The notes: generated by a model not told the origin, from the sequence alone. DNA of 64,000 bases from Lishizhenia tianjinensis (GCF_900116425.1 NZ_FPAS01000001.1:496001-560000), one strand, 5' to 3'; shown: positions 37,359 to 45,568, counted from the stretch's first letter. Program-made: numbers and translations.

Positions 37359-38567
37359 ATGCATTATAAGCTAAATGAGGCTGAAAAAAAACGTATAAAG
37401 GAGTTAGAAAGCTACTCCATTTTAGATACTCTGCCTGAGGCGGATTATGATGCTATCACAAAAATTGCTGCACAAATATGTGATACAGAAATTTCTTTGG
37501 TGAGTTTAGTGGATGCCGATAGACAATGGTTTAAATCCCATTTAGGAATAGATGCCACAGAAACACCCCGAGAATATTCTTTTTGTTCGCGTGCAATTGT
37601 TAGTCAAAAGGACATTTACATCATAGACAATGCAAAAGAACATCCGACTTATAAAGACAATCCTTTAGTTACCGGACCTCCACACATTATGTTCTATGCA
37701 GGTGTACCCTTAGAGGGGAATGACGGCTACAAACTAGGAAGTTTATGTGTTATTGACTCAGAGAAAAAGCAATTGAGTGAAGCACAGATAGAAGCTTTAA
37801 TTGCTTTGGGTAAACAAGTGGAAAACTTACTCAAGTTGCGTAAAAATCAGATGGTTTTGGATGAGATCATACGAGAGCTTGAATTAAAGAACGAATCACT
37901 GGAGCAGTTCGCGTATGTCGCAGCACACGATATTAAATCTCCTTTGAACAATATACGCGCATTGGTAGATTTGATCTTGAAAAAAGATGTGGATGATTTA
38001 AGTGAAGGAGTTTTAACCAAATTGAGGATGATACAAAATACATCCGATAAATTAAAAAGACTCGTAGATGCATTGCTTGAGTATTCTCAGGTAGATGCAA
38101 AGATGAATGAGGTAAAGGAGGTGAATGTTCAAGAGGTCATGGACACCATTGTTGACTTACATTCTAGTGACAGCGTGAATATAAAAGTCTCTACAGACAG
38201 AGAAATAGTATATTTTAGTGAGTTATCCTTTTACCAGATCTTGCATAACTTGGTAGTTAATGCTATAAAGTACAACGATAAAGATCATGTAAAAATAGAG
38301 ATCAATTTAAGCTCTAATGAAGAAGAATGTACCTTAACCGTTAAGGATAATGGGGTGGGTATAGCACCTGAGAATTATAAAAAGGTTTTTGAAACCTTCA
38401 CTACATTAAAAACTAAAGACAAATACGGGAATTACGGTAGTGGTTTAGGTTTGTCTATATTGAAGAAAATAGTAGAGCAATATAGGGGCGAAATTTCGGT
38501 AACCAGCACCTTGGGAGAGGGGAGTTGCTTTACGGTAGTGATCCCCAAAATAAAAGACATTAAGTAA
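37359..38567 (+). CDS. GAF-domain sensor histidine kinase, soluble
   Basis: A 402-residue cytosolic histidine kinase. A GAF domain spans about residues 20-165 ('SLVSLVDADRQWFKSHLG', 'YAGVPLEGNDGYKLGSLCV'), a short coiled coil follows, then the dimerisation/phosphoacceptor helix with His in 'AYVAAHDIKSPLNNIRA' (about 187-203), and HATPase_c with N box NLVVNAIKYND, G1 'DNGVGIAPEN' and G2 'YGSGLGLSI'. All kinase boxes are intact. No membrane segment or adjacent response regulator is present, so it is an orphan sensor whose ligand and partner are unknown. Confidence 0.92.
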   Translation: MHYKLNEAEKKRIKELESYSILDTLPEADYDAITKIAAQICDTEISLVSLVDADRQWFKSHLGIDATETPREYSFCSRAIVSQKDIYIIDNAKEHPTYKDNPLVTGPPHIMFYAGVPLEGNDGYKLGSLCVIDSEKKQLSEAQIEALIALGKQVENLLKLRKNQMVLDEIIRELELKNESLEQFAYVAAHDIKSPLNNIRALVDLILKKDVDDLSEGVLTKLRMIQNTSDKLKRLVDALLEYSQVDAKMNEVKEVNVQEVMDTIVDLHSSDSVNIKVSTDREIVYFSELSFYQILHNLVVNAIKYNDKDHVKIEINLSSNEEECTLTVKDNGVGIAPENYKKVFETFTTLKTKDKYGNYGSGLGLSILKKIVEQYRGEISVTSTLGEGSCFTVVIPKIKDIK

Positions 38568-38646
38568 GAGAAATTATATCAAAGAGGCTAGAAAGTAAAA
38601 TAGGGAAGGTATCATTATTCAATTGATATTTCCTTTTTTTGAGGTA

Positions 38647-38680
38647 GAAAAAAAAGGGTGATCGTATGATCACCCTTTTT
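38647..38680. terminator. Bidirectional terminator between HK and RRM genes
   Basis: The arms AAAAAGGGTGATC and GATCACCCTTTTT enclose a 4-base loop, flanked by A and T runs; suits both converging genes. Confidence 0.9.
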
Positions 38681-38683
38681 GTA

Positions 38684-39076
38684 TTAAATACGTTTTCTTC
38701 TCGGACGCATTACACGTTTTTGTTCTCCATCTGCCTCTCTGCTAGAATTATCTCTCGTGTTATTAGAGAAAGAACGTTGTGGTTTATCCTTGAAGCTTTT
38801 CGTTGGTTTTTTCGGGGTATCTGGTCGTGATCCTTTTGGTGATGCAATTTTTACATCTAAAGCTCTTCCATTCACCTCAACACCATTTAATGCTTGAATT
38901 GCAGCAATGGCTTGATCGGTATCTTCCATTTCTACGTACCCAAAACCTCTCGATTTTTTTGTTTTCTTGTCGTAAACAACATGGGCGTAGCTAACTTCAC
39001 CGAATTGGGAAAATGTTGCTTTTAAATCTTCTGAAGTAATACCAAAGTCTAAATTGGCAATAAAGATATTTGTCAT
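38684..39076 (-). CDS. RRM-type RNA-binding protein
   Basis: A 130-residue protein with one RRM domain (residues 1-78): RNP2 'NIFIANLDFGIT', RNP1 'KSRGFGYVEM'. The C-terminal 50 residues are basic and Ser/Asn/Arg-rich (KKPTKSFKDKPQRSFSNN, RPRRKRI), giving a disordered RNA-binding tail. Such proteins are common in Bacteroidota and cyanobacteria and are often cold- or stress-linked; the target is unknown. Length is normal for the group. Single gene with a strong downstream hairpin. Confidence 0.93.
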   Translation of the reverse strand: MTNIFIANLDFGITSEDLKATFSQFGEVSYAHVVYDKKTKKSRGFGYVEMEDTDQAIAAIQALNGVEVNGRALDVKIASPKGSRPDTPKKPTKSFKDKPQRSFSNNTRDNSSREADGEQKRVMRPRRKRI

Positions 39077-39185
39077 CTAAAAATTATTAATCTAATGCAG
39101 TATGCACCACAAATGTACTGTTTAAAGTTCTTAACTCAAAATCAACAATAAATCTCTGAGAATTAAATCTTAACTGTTAGAATAT

Positions 39186-39193
39186 TATATTTG
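39186..39193 (+). promoter_or_regulatory. Bacteroidota -7 promoter box
   Basis: TATATTTG exactly matches TAnnTTTG, 22 bases before the FKBP start at 39215. No clear -33 TTG is seen. Confidence 0.5.
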
Positions 39194-39214
39194 CTGTAAA
39201 AATATTTGAGGGAT

Positions 39215-39664
39215 ATGAGATTTTTATTGTTTGTAAGTTTGGTATTAGTGGTTTTATCATGTAAAAAGGTAGATCCTGCTGAGCAAGCACAAATAGATGA
39301 TGAAATTATTCAGGATTATTTAGAGACCTATGAAATTGTTGCTGAGAAATTAGACAACGGTTTATACTATTCTGTTGAAAAAGCAGGAACAGGACCTCAA
39401 CCCACAGAATACTCAGATGTTTTAGTTGCCTATACAGGATACTTCACCAACCAAAGTGTTTTTGATGAAAGTGAGCCTGAAGGAATTAGCTTTAATCTTC
39501 AACAAGTAATAAAAGGGTGGACAAAAGGTATTCCTTTGTTTAAACAAGGAGCAAGAGGAACTCTATATATTCCATCTGCACTTGGATATGGTACCTCTGG
39601 TGCAGGTTCTATTCCTCCCAATAAAGTGTTGATTTTTGACATTCACTTAATAGAGGTACTTTAA
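39215..39664 (+). CDS. FKBP-type peptidyl-prolyl isomerase lipoprotein (second copy)
   Basis: A 149-residue lipoprotein with an FKBP domain. The signal ends at a lipobox Cys (LVVLSCKK); an earlier TTG at 39206 would add three residues. FKBP landmarks are 'LDNGLYYSVEKAGTG', 'VLVAYTGYFTNQSVFDES' and 'VIKGWTKGIPLFKQGARGTL', then 'IPSALGYGTSGAGSIPPN' with the classical IPPN ending, closer to canonical FKBP than the 7891 copy. It should act on periplasmic folding. Its last 4 bases overlap the stop of the convergent gene. Confidence 0.92.
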   Translation: MRFLLFVSLVLVVLSCKKVDPAEQAQIDDEIIQDYLETYEIVAEKLDNGLYYSVEKAGTGPQPTEYSDVLVAYTGYFTNQSVFDESEPEGISFNLQQVIKGWTKGIPLFKQGARGTLYIPSALGYGTSGAGSIPPNKVLIFDIHLIEVL

Positions 39665-40155
39665 TCTACCCCGAAGGAGTGAACATCGTTGTGGTTTTCC
39701 TCTATTCCATCTTTTAGTTTTTTAATGATACGTGTAAGTTCGAACACGTCTGGAGTTGCATTGTTTTTTAACCAAGCAAAACCTTTGTATCCATTTTCTT
39801 CTCCATCTACAGCTTCGGCCATGTAGTAAAGTGCCGTGAAATTGTTCATCTTTAACCATCTTAAGGCTTGCTGGTTTCCTTCTGCAGCATTGATGAAAGC
39901 CATTAAGTGAGGGTAACCATTTTTCATCAACCAATCTCGGGCTTCATCCTTTAATTTCAGTGCATAGGTAGCCATAAACAGCTCTTCAAAACCATTTTCG
40001 TTGAGGTAGTTTAATAAATCGTTATTTCCTTCTATGGCCTTTGCCCAGGCTATAATAATCTTCGGGTGATAGGTAAGTTCCTTACTTTCTAACTTTGTTG
40101 TTTTCGTAATATCAACTTGTCTTTTTTTCTTTCGTTTTTTACTAAAAAGTCCCAT
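39661..40155 (-). CDS. Small helical-repeat protein, unknown
   Basis: A 164-residue soluble protein built from about four repeats of roughly 27 residues: 'AWAKAIEGNNDLLNYLNENG', 'ATYALKLKDEARDWLMKNG', 'AFINAAEGNQQALRWLKMNN' and 'MAEAVDGEENGYKGFAWLKN'. The pattern is helix, Gly/Asn-rich turn, and a WLKxN-type helix end. A basic N terminus (FSKKRKKKRQ) precedes it. It may form a small alpha solenoid for protein contacts. It follows the alpha/beta hydrolase gene after 5 bases. Not recognised as a named family. Confidence 0.75.
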   Translation of the reverse strand: MGLFSKKRKKKRQVDITKTTKLESKELTYHPKIIIAWAKAIEGNNDLLNYLNENGFEELFMATYALKLKDEARDWLMKNGYPHLMAFINAAEGNQQALRWLKMNNFTALYYMAEAVDGEENGYKGFAWLKNNATPDVFELTRIIKKLKDGIEENHNDVHSFGVD

Positions 40156-40160
40156 CTGAT

Positions 40161-40988
40161 TTATTGAATAAAGTTTAAAATATGTTGTACCGCTTCTTGC
40201 ATAGGCGTTGGTAGTTGATCATTTTCCCATGGATGTTTGCTATGGAAGGTATGTCCCGTCCCCTCAACAATGACCAATTTACCCTTTGAATGCTTCGCTA
40301 AGGAAAGGGAACAGCTAGGGTCCACTGCTTCGTCTTCGCTTCCATGTATGTGCAGGGCGGGTTTCTGGAGTGTTTTTAAATTCTCACCTATGTTTAACTG
40401 GGCCTCATTTTCAAAATAATCTGTGTAAAAACTATAATAATGAGGCATGTCTTGGAGAGTTCTTCCGTTTTTTACAGAAAATACTCCTTCTTTCTGCCAA
40501 TTATTGAGTGCTTCTCCTTGTATGAATCTTTTTTCAAAATCATCCACAGCTGCCAAGGTGATAAGTGTATTAATATTTTGGTTCTGAGCAGCGCATAAAG
40601 CTGCTATTCCTCCACCTCTGGAGTGACCAATGAGGTGGATATGGGAAGGCGCAAACTTTTCTTTCAAGAGGTCTACCATTATATGAGCATCCTTTACCTC
40701 GAAACTGTATCTGTTTTGAGCATAAGCTTCTAAATCTGGGAAATCTATGGGGTTTTCAACGCTTCCTCCGTTATGACTAAAATTAAAAGCACAAAAGGCA
40801 TAGTTCTCATCTGTAAAAGCTTTTCCCATTAAGTGCCATGCACCCCAATCTTTGTAACCTTTGTATCCGTGCATGAAAAGTATGAGTTGTCCATTCCAAT
40901 TTTCTGGAACAATTAGATCGTAGACAGATTTTCTGCCTTGAGCACCCGTGTAAATTTCGTTTCGCTTATCCATCCTCATAATATCCAC
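40161..40988 (-). CDS. Alpha/beta hydrolase
   Basis: A 275-residue serine hydrolase. Catalytic triad candidates are the nucleophile Ser in GHSRGGG, Asp in 'HGSEDEAVDPS' and His in 'EGTGHTFHSKHPW'; the oxyanion loop is FMHGYKGYKDWG. It may act on esters or peptides; substrate unknown. The start may be any of three close ATGs (40988, 40979 or 40973); the longest is given. It precedes the helical-repeat gene by 5 bases on the same strand. Confidence 0.87.
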   Translation of the reverse strand: MDIMRMDKRNEIYTGAQGRKSVYDLIVPENWNGQLILFMHGYKGYKDWGAWHLMGKAFTDENYAFCAFNFSHNGGSVENPIDFPDLEAYAQNRYSFEVKDAHIMVDLLKEKFAPSHIHLIGHSRGGGIAALCAAQNQNINTLITLAAVDDFEKRFIQGEALNNWQKEGVFSVKNGRTLQDMPHYYSFYTDYFENEAQLNIGENLKTLQKPALHIHGSEDEAVDPSCSLSLAKHSKGKLVIVEGTGHTFHSKHPWENDQLPTPMQEAVQHILNFIQ

Positions 40989-41057
40989 TGCTTAATCTTC
41001 AAAAATACCTTGTATTTCCTGAAATTGATAGCCTAAAACTACTATTTTTAGGCTGTA

Positions 41058-41450
41058 ATGAAGACAATGAGATTATTTTTCGTAGCCTTACTTTTCTTAA
41101 CTCTTTCAGCATGTGGAGCTTCCTTGGGAGATCGTATCGATTCTAAGAATTTACATGTTTATTATATGGATGGAGTAAGTGCACAGGAGGCCGTTGATTT
41201 TGCCACGTATTGGAGAGACAACGGTTTTGTGGGCGATCAAAAACAAACCATACAATTAATAAGAAATGAATACAAGGAGTTAATTGTAAAACTGATAGAA
41301 GACAAAAAGTTTGAACAAAGTAGGTTATCGCTCGATGAACAGGCTATGTTGTCTAAATTAGCCCGTACTTTAGAAAAGGAGGTATTTACAGCTACCAAGG
41401 TTAGGGTAGTACCGTGTGACAATACATTTAGACCTCTCGTAAAACAATAA
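41058..41450 (+). CDS. Small lipoprotein, unknown
   Basis: A 130-residue lipoprotein (MKTMRLFFVALLFLTLSAC lipobox). The mature part has 'LHVYYMDGVSAQEAVDFATYW', mixed charged helices and a near C-terminal Cys ('RVVPCDNTF'). It is one base before the RPE-CBS gene, so it is likely co-transcribed with the three-gene sugar-phosphate set downstream, although a role there is only an inference. Family unknown. Confidence 0.7.
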   Translation: MKTMRLFFVALLFLTLSACGASLGDRIDSKNLHVYYMDGVSAQEAVDFATYWRDNGFVGDQKQTIQLIRNEYKELIVKLIEDKKFEQSRLSLDEQAMLSKLARTLEKEVFTATKVRVVPCDNTFRPLVKQ

Positions 41451-41451
41451 C

Positions 41452-42456
41452 ATGAAGATTTCAGCATCTATATATTCAGATAAAAAACGTCCACTAAAAG
41501 CAGTAATTGAAGATTTGGTGGCCCATAATGTAAATCTATTACATGTAGATTGTAACGATGATTTGTCTGTTTTCGACGATATAAAAGAGATCAGAACTTG
41601 GTGTGATTTACCAATAGATTTGCACATCATCACCGAAGAACCTGAAAAGTATTTCGATAAATTAAGAGAGGTTCCTGTTGAATACCTAACTTTTCAATAC
41701 GAACAATTGCCTGCTGATTTTAGTTTACCTTTAGATATTGCTGGAGAAAAAGGCTTGGCAATTACAACGCCAACTCCTATATACGTATTTAATGAGTTTG
41801 CTGATTTCGACTTCTTACTAGTTATGGCAACGGTGCCCGGACAAAGTGGGGGAGTTTTTGACCCGGTAAACTTTCAAAAAGTAAGGGATTTTAAAAAACT
41901 CTATCCGAGAAAAGCGATACACGTAGATGGTGGAGTAAATGCGGAAGTTTCCTTTATTCTAAGAAATTTAGGGGTGCGTTCGAGCGTATCTGGAAGTTAC
42001 TTGTTTAAAAGTGCCAGTGTAGGTGAAGCTTTGATGAATTTGACCAACAGAGAGCACGTTTCTTCTTTTTGTGTAAAGGACTTTATGGAGATGCTCCATG
42101 AAGATATTTTTGTTTACATAGAAGGATTGAATTTGGAGAAAATTTTAAACGCGATCGAATTAGGAAATAAAGGTTTAGCCATCGTGAAAAATATAGATGG
42201 ACACTTTTTGGGAATAATAACCAATGCAGATGTTCGAAGATTTTTGCTGGCGAATATCACCGATGTGTATGCAGCGGAGGTGAGTGATATGATAAATAAA
42301 ACACCCGTAGTTATACCAGAAACCGCCACGGTAGAGGAAATGTTAAACCATGTAAAGGAACAAGCTTTTCCTATTTCTTATCTTCCAGTTATATCTCAAG
42401 AAAATAAGGCTGTTGGTATGATTACTTTTGTAAACTTGATAAAAGGAGAATTATGA
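41452..42456 (+). CDS. Ribulose-phosphate-3-epimerase-like barrel fused to CBS pair
   Basis: A 334-residue two-part protein. Residues 1-205 look like a ribulose-phosphate 3-epimerase TIM barrel: 'LLHVDCNDDLSVF' (metal His and Asp), 'PIDLHIITEEPEKY' (second His), 'MATVPGQSGGVFDP' (the PGxxGG phosphate loop) and 'HVDGGVNAEVSF' (second Asp). The four expected metal ligands are all present, but the third strand has Gln for the usual His. Residues 215-334 are a CBS pair, with 'GIITNADVRRFL' resembling KdsD. In the KDO pathway a SIS isomerase carries these CBS domains, so here an epimerase-type barrel may replace it. Overlaps the next gene by 4 bases. Confidence 0.78.
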   Translation: MKISASIYSDKKRPLKAVIEDLVAHNVNLLHVDCNDDLSVFDDIKEIRTWCDLPIDLHIITEEPEKYFDKLREVPVEYLTFQYEQLPADFSLPLDIAGEKGLAITTPTPIYVFNEFADFDFLLVMATVPGQSGGVFDPVNFQKVRDFKKLYPRKAIHVDGGVNAEVSFILRNLGVRSSVSGSYLFKSASVGEALMNLTNREHVSSFCVKDFMEMLHEDIFVYIEGLNLEKILNAIELGNKGLAIVKNIDGHFLGIITNADVRRFLLANITDVYAAEVSDMINKTPVVIPETATVEEMLNHVKEQAFPISYLPVISQENKAVGMITFVNLIKGEL

Positions 42457-43454
42457 TAATACACTTAAAAAATAACATAAACGAGCAAGATGCTCATCAC
42501 TTAGCGGAGAGTGTTCAAGCTTTCTATTTTAAAGACCAAGAAGGGAAAAAGGTTTTGGTGACTTCTTCTTCAGTGAAGGAATTACCAAAAGAGGTGGAAG
42601 ATAAAGTAAATGACTTTTGGGTTTTTCCAAATGATATGCAATTGGCTTCTCGTGAATATAAAAAAGAAACGAGAACCGTTGCCATAGGAGATACACGCAT
42701 TGGTGGTGATACAGGCAATACTATTTTGATAGGTGGACCTTGTTCTGTAGAATCTGAAGGACAAATTAGAACTTCTGCAGAATTGATCAAGGGTATGGGC
42801 TTAACAACACTAAGAGGTGGTTGTTATAAGCCAAGAACTTCTCCTTACAGTTTTCAAGGGTTAGGTTTAGAGGGACTTATGCTTTTGGCAAAAATGCGAG
42901 AAGAGTATGGACTTAAAGTGATCACAGAGGTGAGAGATGCTACACACGTAGATGAAGTTATAGAGCATAGTGACGTAATACAAGTGGGGGCCAAGGCCAT
43001 GTATGATCAAGGTATTCTAAGGGCTTGTGCAAAAACACAAAAACCAGTATTGATCAAAAGAGGATTTGGTACAACCTTACAGGAGTTTGTGCAAAGTGCG
43101 GAATTTGTTTTATCTGGAGGAAATGAAAATGTAATTCTTTGTGAAAGAGGTATCAGATCCTTTGAAACAAAAACAAGATTTACCTTAGATTTATGTGGAG
43201 TTGCTTACTTGCAAGAACATACCAACCTTCCAATAATTTTAGATCCTTCTCACGCAATGGGATTTGCTTATGGAGTACTTCCTTTAGCAAAAGCATGTGT
43301 GGCTATGGGAATTGACGGACTATTAATTGAAGCACACCCAACACCAAAGTTGGCAAAATCTGACGCTTCTCAGCAGTTGGATCATGAAAGCTTCTCTCAT
43401 TTAATAGATGAATTAAATCCTATCGCTCAGGCGGTTGGATACAAAATCGTTTAA
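42453..43454 (+). CDS. DAHP-synthase-like (type I beta) 3-deoxy-ulosonate synthase
   Basis: A 333-residue enzyme of the DAHP/KDO8P synthase superfamily, which condenses PEP with an aldose phosphate. A short N-terminal domain (about 1-90) precedes the barrel with 'IGGPCSVESEGQIRTS', 'YKPRTSPYSFQGLGLEG', 'PVLIKRGFGTTLQEFV', 'ILCERGIRSFETKTRFTLDL' and 'DPSHAMG', 'IEAHPTPKLAKSD'. KPRTS is the DAHP-synthase type, not the KANRSS of KDO8P synthase. The IGARNMQN-type motif of DAHP synthases reads VGAKAMYDQ here, which may alter substrate choice. It sits between an epimerase-CBS protein and a KdsC-like phosphatase, not among shikimate genes. Confidence 0.85.
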   Translation: MIIHLKNNINEQDAHHLAESVQAFYFKDQEGKKVLVTSSSVKELPKEVEDKVNDFWVFPNDMQLASREYKKETRTVAIGDTRIGGDTGNTILIGGPCSVESEGQIRTSAELIKGMGLTTLRGGCYKPRTSPYSFQGLGLEGLMLLAKMREEYGLKVITEVRDATHVDEVIEHSDVIQVGAKAMYDQGILRACAKTQKPVLIKRGFGTTLQEFVQSAEFVLSGGNENVILCERGIRSFETKTRFTLDLCGVAYLQEHTNLPIILDPSHAMGFAYGVLPLAKACVAMGIDGLLIEAHPTPKLAKSDASQQLDHESFSHLIDELNPIAQAVGYKIV

Positions 43455-43457
43455 GAC

Positions 43458-44123
43458 ATGTATTTAAAAGAAAACCTGGCGTATTTACTCCAACAAAAAG
43501 ATGTAGAATTGGAGGAGTTTCTGGATAGAAATGAAGTGGAAGACGTAGATGAATTTTCTATTGATGCTTTAAATGAAATTGCCGAGCACTATCAAACTAC
43601 ATTGAGAGATTTGTTGTTTTCTTCATTTGAGAAGAACCATGAAAAATTGAAAAATGTAAAACTTTTGATTTTGGATGTCGATGGAGTAATGACAGATGGT
43701 GGAATGTATTTCACAGAGAATGGTGATCAAATCAAGAAATACAATACCAAAGATGGAATGGCCATTATGCATTTGATCAAAAGGGGGTACCAAGTTGGAA
43801 TTATTTCTAGTGGTTTTAAAATTGAGATGGTTAAAGCTAGAGCTGATTTATTGGGAATACAACATTTTTATGTCGGTAGAGATAGAAAGCTTGATGTTTT
43901 AAAAGCCTGGTGCGCTGAGCTCAATATAACTTTAGATGAAGTAGCCATGATAGGTGACGACATCAATGATTTAGAAGTTATGGAAAATATTGGAATAGCC
44001 GCTTGCCCGAATGATGCGGTTGACAAAATTAAAAATGCGGCGAATATTCATTTGAGAATGAATGGAGGTAAAGCCTGTGTAAGAGAGTTTATTGATAACT
44101 ATTTACTACAAGAAGCTATTTAG
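43458..44123 (+). CDS. KdsC-like HAD phosphatase with HTH-like N-terminal segment
   Basis: A 221-residue protein. Residues about 68-215 are a KdsC-type HAD phosphatase: 'LLILDVDGVMTDGGMYFTE' (DxDxV/T nucleophile), 'KYNTKDGMAIMHLIKRGY', 'VGIISSGF' and 'VAMIGDDINDLEVMENIG', ending 'NGGKACVREFIDNYL'. KdsC removes phosphate from KDO-8-phosphate; related enzymes act on other ulosonate phosphates. The first 65 residues are extra relative to KdsC and resemble a degenerate XRE-type helix-turn-helix ('LKENLAYLLQQKDVELEEFL', then 'ALNEIAEHYQTTLRDLLF'). Four bases separate it from the DAHP-synthase-like gene, giving a three-step unit. Confidence 0.82.
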   Translation: MYLKENLAYLLQQKDVELEEFLDRNEVEDVDEFSIDALNEIAEHYQTTLRDLLFSSFEKNHEKLKNVKLLILDVDGVMTDGGMYFTENGDQIKKYNTKDGMAIMHLIKRGYQVGIISSGFKIEMVKARADLLGIQHFYVGRDRKLDVLKAWCAELNITLDEVAMIGDDINDLEVMENIGIAACPNDAVDKIKNAANIHLRMNGGKACVREFIDNYLLQEAI

Positions 44124-44238
44124 TTGTAGTGCATACATATTTTGGTTGAGGGTGATAATTAGGTTTGTCACCCTTAATTTTTATCCCTAATCTTAAAAGT
44201 GCATCATCAAATCCTTTGTTCTTTTTGTTCTTTTTCAT
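44116..44238 (-). CDS. Possible small protein, 40 aa
   Basis: A short reading frame begins MKKNKKNKGFDDALLRLGI and ends VCTTTK, with AGGAAATC just before its ATG. It is basic, with no recognised family. It overlaps the last 8 bases of the phosphatase gene on the other strand and occupies the gap before the cysteine desulfurase. It may be real but is unsupported by homology. Confidence 0.3.
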   Translation of the reverse strand: MKKNKKNKGFDDALLRLGIKIKGDKPNYHPQPKYVCTTTK

Positions 44239-44343
44239 GATTTCCTGGTTTTATGTAATATAAATTAGTCAATAAATGTGCCAGTCACCTTAATTTTCCC
44301 TTTATCTGTGGGAAATATTGATTTAAGCTTGCTAGGAATGCAT

Positions 44344-44376
44344 AAAAAAAGGTCAAGCTTTACAACCTGACCTTTT
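44344..44376 (-). terminator. Rho-independent terminator of the desulfurase gene
   Basis: The arms AAAAGGTCA and TGACCTTTT enclose a 12-base loop; the minus strand continues with T. It lies about 20 bases past the desulfurase stop. Confidence 0.8.
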
Positions 44377-44396
44377 GACATTGAATATTTTTGGAA

Positions 44397-45554
44397 TTAT
44401 GCCACGGGTGTAGATTTCAAATTGTGTTCGAAAACTTCTACCAAAACTTCTAAAGCATAATCAATTTCTTCTTTGGTTGTAAATCTAGAGAAAGAGAACC
44501 TTGCATTTGGGCGAGATATGTCTGCCTTTATTCCCTGTAACACATGTGATGCATTTACAGATCCTGAACTACAAGCAGATCCTCCTGAACAAGCGATTCC
44601 TTTCAAATCTAAGGTGAAAAGCAACATGTTTGACTTTTCAGTATTTGGGAAACATACGTTCAAAACCGTGTATAAGGATTTTTCAGGAGTAACATCTCCG
44701 TGAAATTTAATATCCTCAAAACGATTTTGTAGTTGTTCTATCATGTAGCTTTTTAAAGCTTGAACATGAATTTGGTGTTGCTCCAAATGTCTATCGGCAA
44801 TTTCCATTGCCTTGGCTAAACCAACGATTCCATATAGATTCTCTGTACCACCTCTAAATCCTCTTTCTTGTCCACCACCAAAAATAAGGTTACCTATTTT
44901 GATGTCCTTCTTAATGTATAAGAATCCGATTCCTTTAGGTCCGTGAAATTTGTGCGCAGCGCAGGTAATGAAATCTATGTCCAATTCTTGCATGTCGAAT
45001 TTGTAGTGCGACATGGTTTGAACTGTATCAGAGTGGAAGTAGGCTCCATGTCTACGACACATCTCACTTACTTTCTTTAAAGGAAGTAAGTTTCCAACTT
45101 CGTTGTTACCGTGCATCAAAGAAACAAATGCTGGTCCTTGAGCGTTGGCTAACAATTCTTCCAAATGCGCTAAATCCACATGACCTTTTTCGTCGAACTT
45201 AACGAGTTTGAATTCTATATTCTTTTCTTCACAAATGTTTTCTACCGTATGTCCAACAGCATGGTGTTCGATAGGAGAGGTGATGATAGTTTTACATCCC
45301 AACTCTTTCACAGCGATGTTAATTGCCATGTTATCAGCTTCCGTTCCTCCTGAAGTAAAAATAATCTCTGAAGGAAGGCAATTGATAATCTTTGCAACTG
45401 TTCTTCTTGAAGTTTCAATCGCTGCTTTTGCTTGTCTACCATAGTAGTGCGTAGAAGATGGATTTCCAAAACCGTCTTGCAGGTAAGGAATCATTGTTTC
45501 TACTACTTCAGGGTCAATAGGAGTAGTTGCTGCGTTATCTAAATAAACTCTCAT
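44397..45554 (-). CDS. Cysteine desulfurase (NifS/IscS-like)
   Basis: A 385-residue PLP enzyme that removes sulfur from cysteine for Fe-S clusters or tRNA thiolation. Family motifs: 'YLDNAATTPIDPEVVE' at the N terminus, 'GGTEADNMAIN', 'THYYGRQAK', the PLP lysine in 'CAAHKFHGPKGIGFLY' and the persulfide Cys in 'GSACSSGSVNASHV'. It is of the NifS/IscS class rather than SufS, judged from the short active-site loop. It lies 14 bases after glmM on the same strand; no Fe-S scaffold gene is near. Confidence 0.95.
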   Translation of the reverse strand: MRVYLDNAATTPIDPEVVETMIPYLQDGFGNPSSTHYYGRQAKAAIETSRRTVAKIINCLPSEIIFTSGGTEADNMAINIAVKELGCKTIITSPIEHHAVGHTVENICEEKNIEFKLVKFDEKGHVDLAHLEELLANAQGPAFVSLMHGNNEVGNLLPLKKVSEMCRRHGAYFHSDTVQTMSHYKFDMQELDIDFITCAAHKFHGPKGIGFLYIKKDIKIGNLIFGGGQERGFRGGTENLYGIVGLAKAMEIADRHLEQHQIHVQALKSYMIEQLQNRFEDIKFHGDVTPEKSLYTVLNVCFPNTEKSNMLLFTLDLKGIACSGGSACSSGSVNASHVLQGIKADISRPNARFSFSRFTTKEEIDYALEVLVEVFEHNLKSTPVA

Positions 45555-45568
45555 TGATTTTCTTCTAA

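Noticed and set aside
44124-44343. Riboswitch or structured RNA before the desulfurase terminator
   Set aside because: Apart from the weak 40-codon frame I see no conserved fold.
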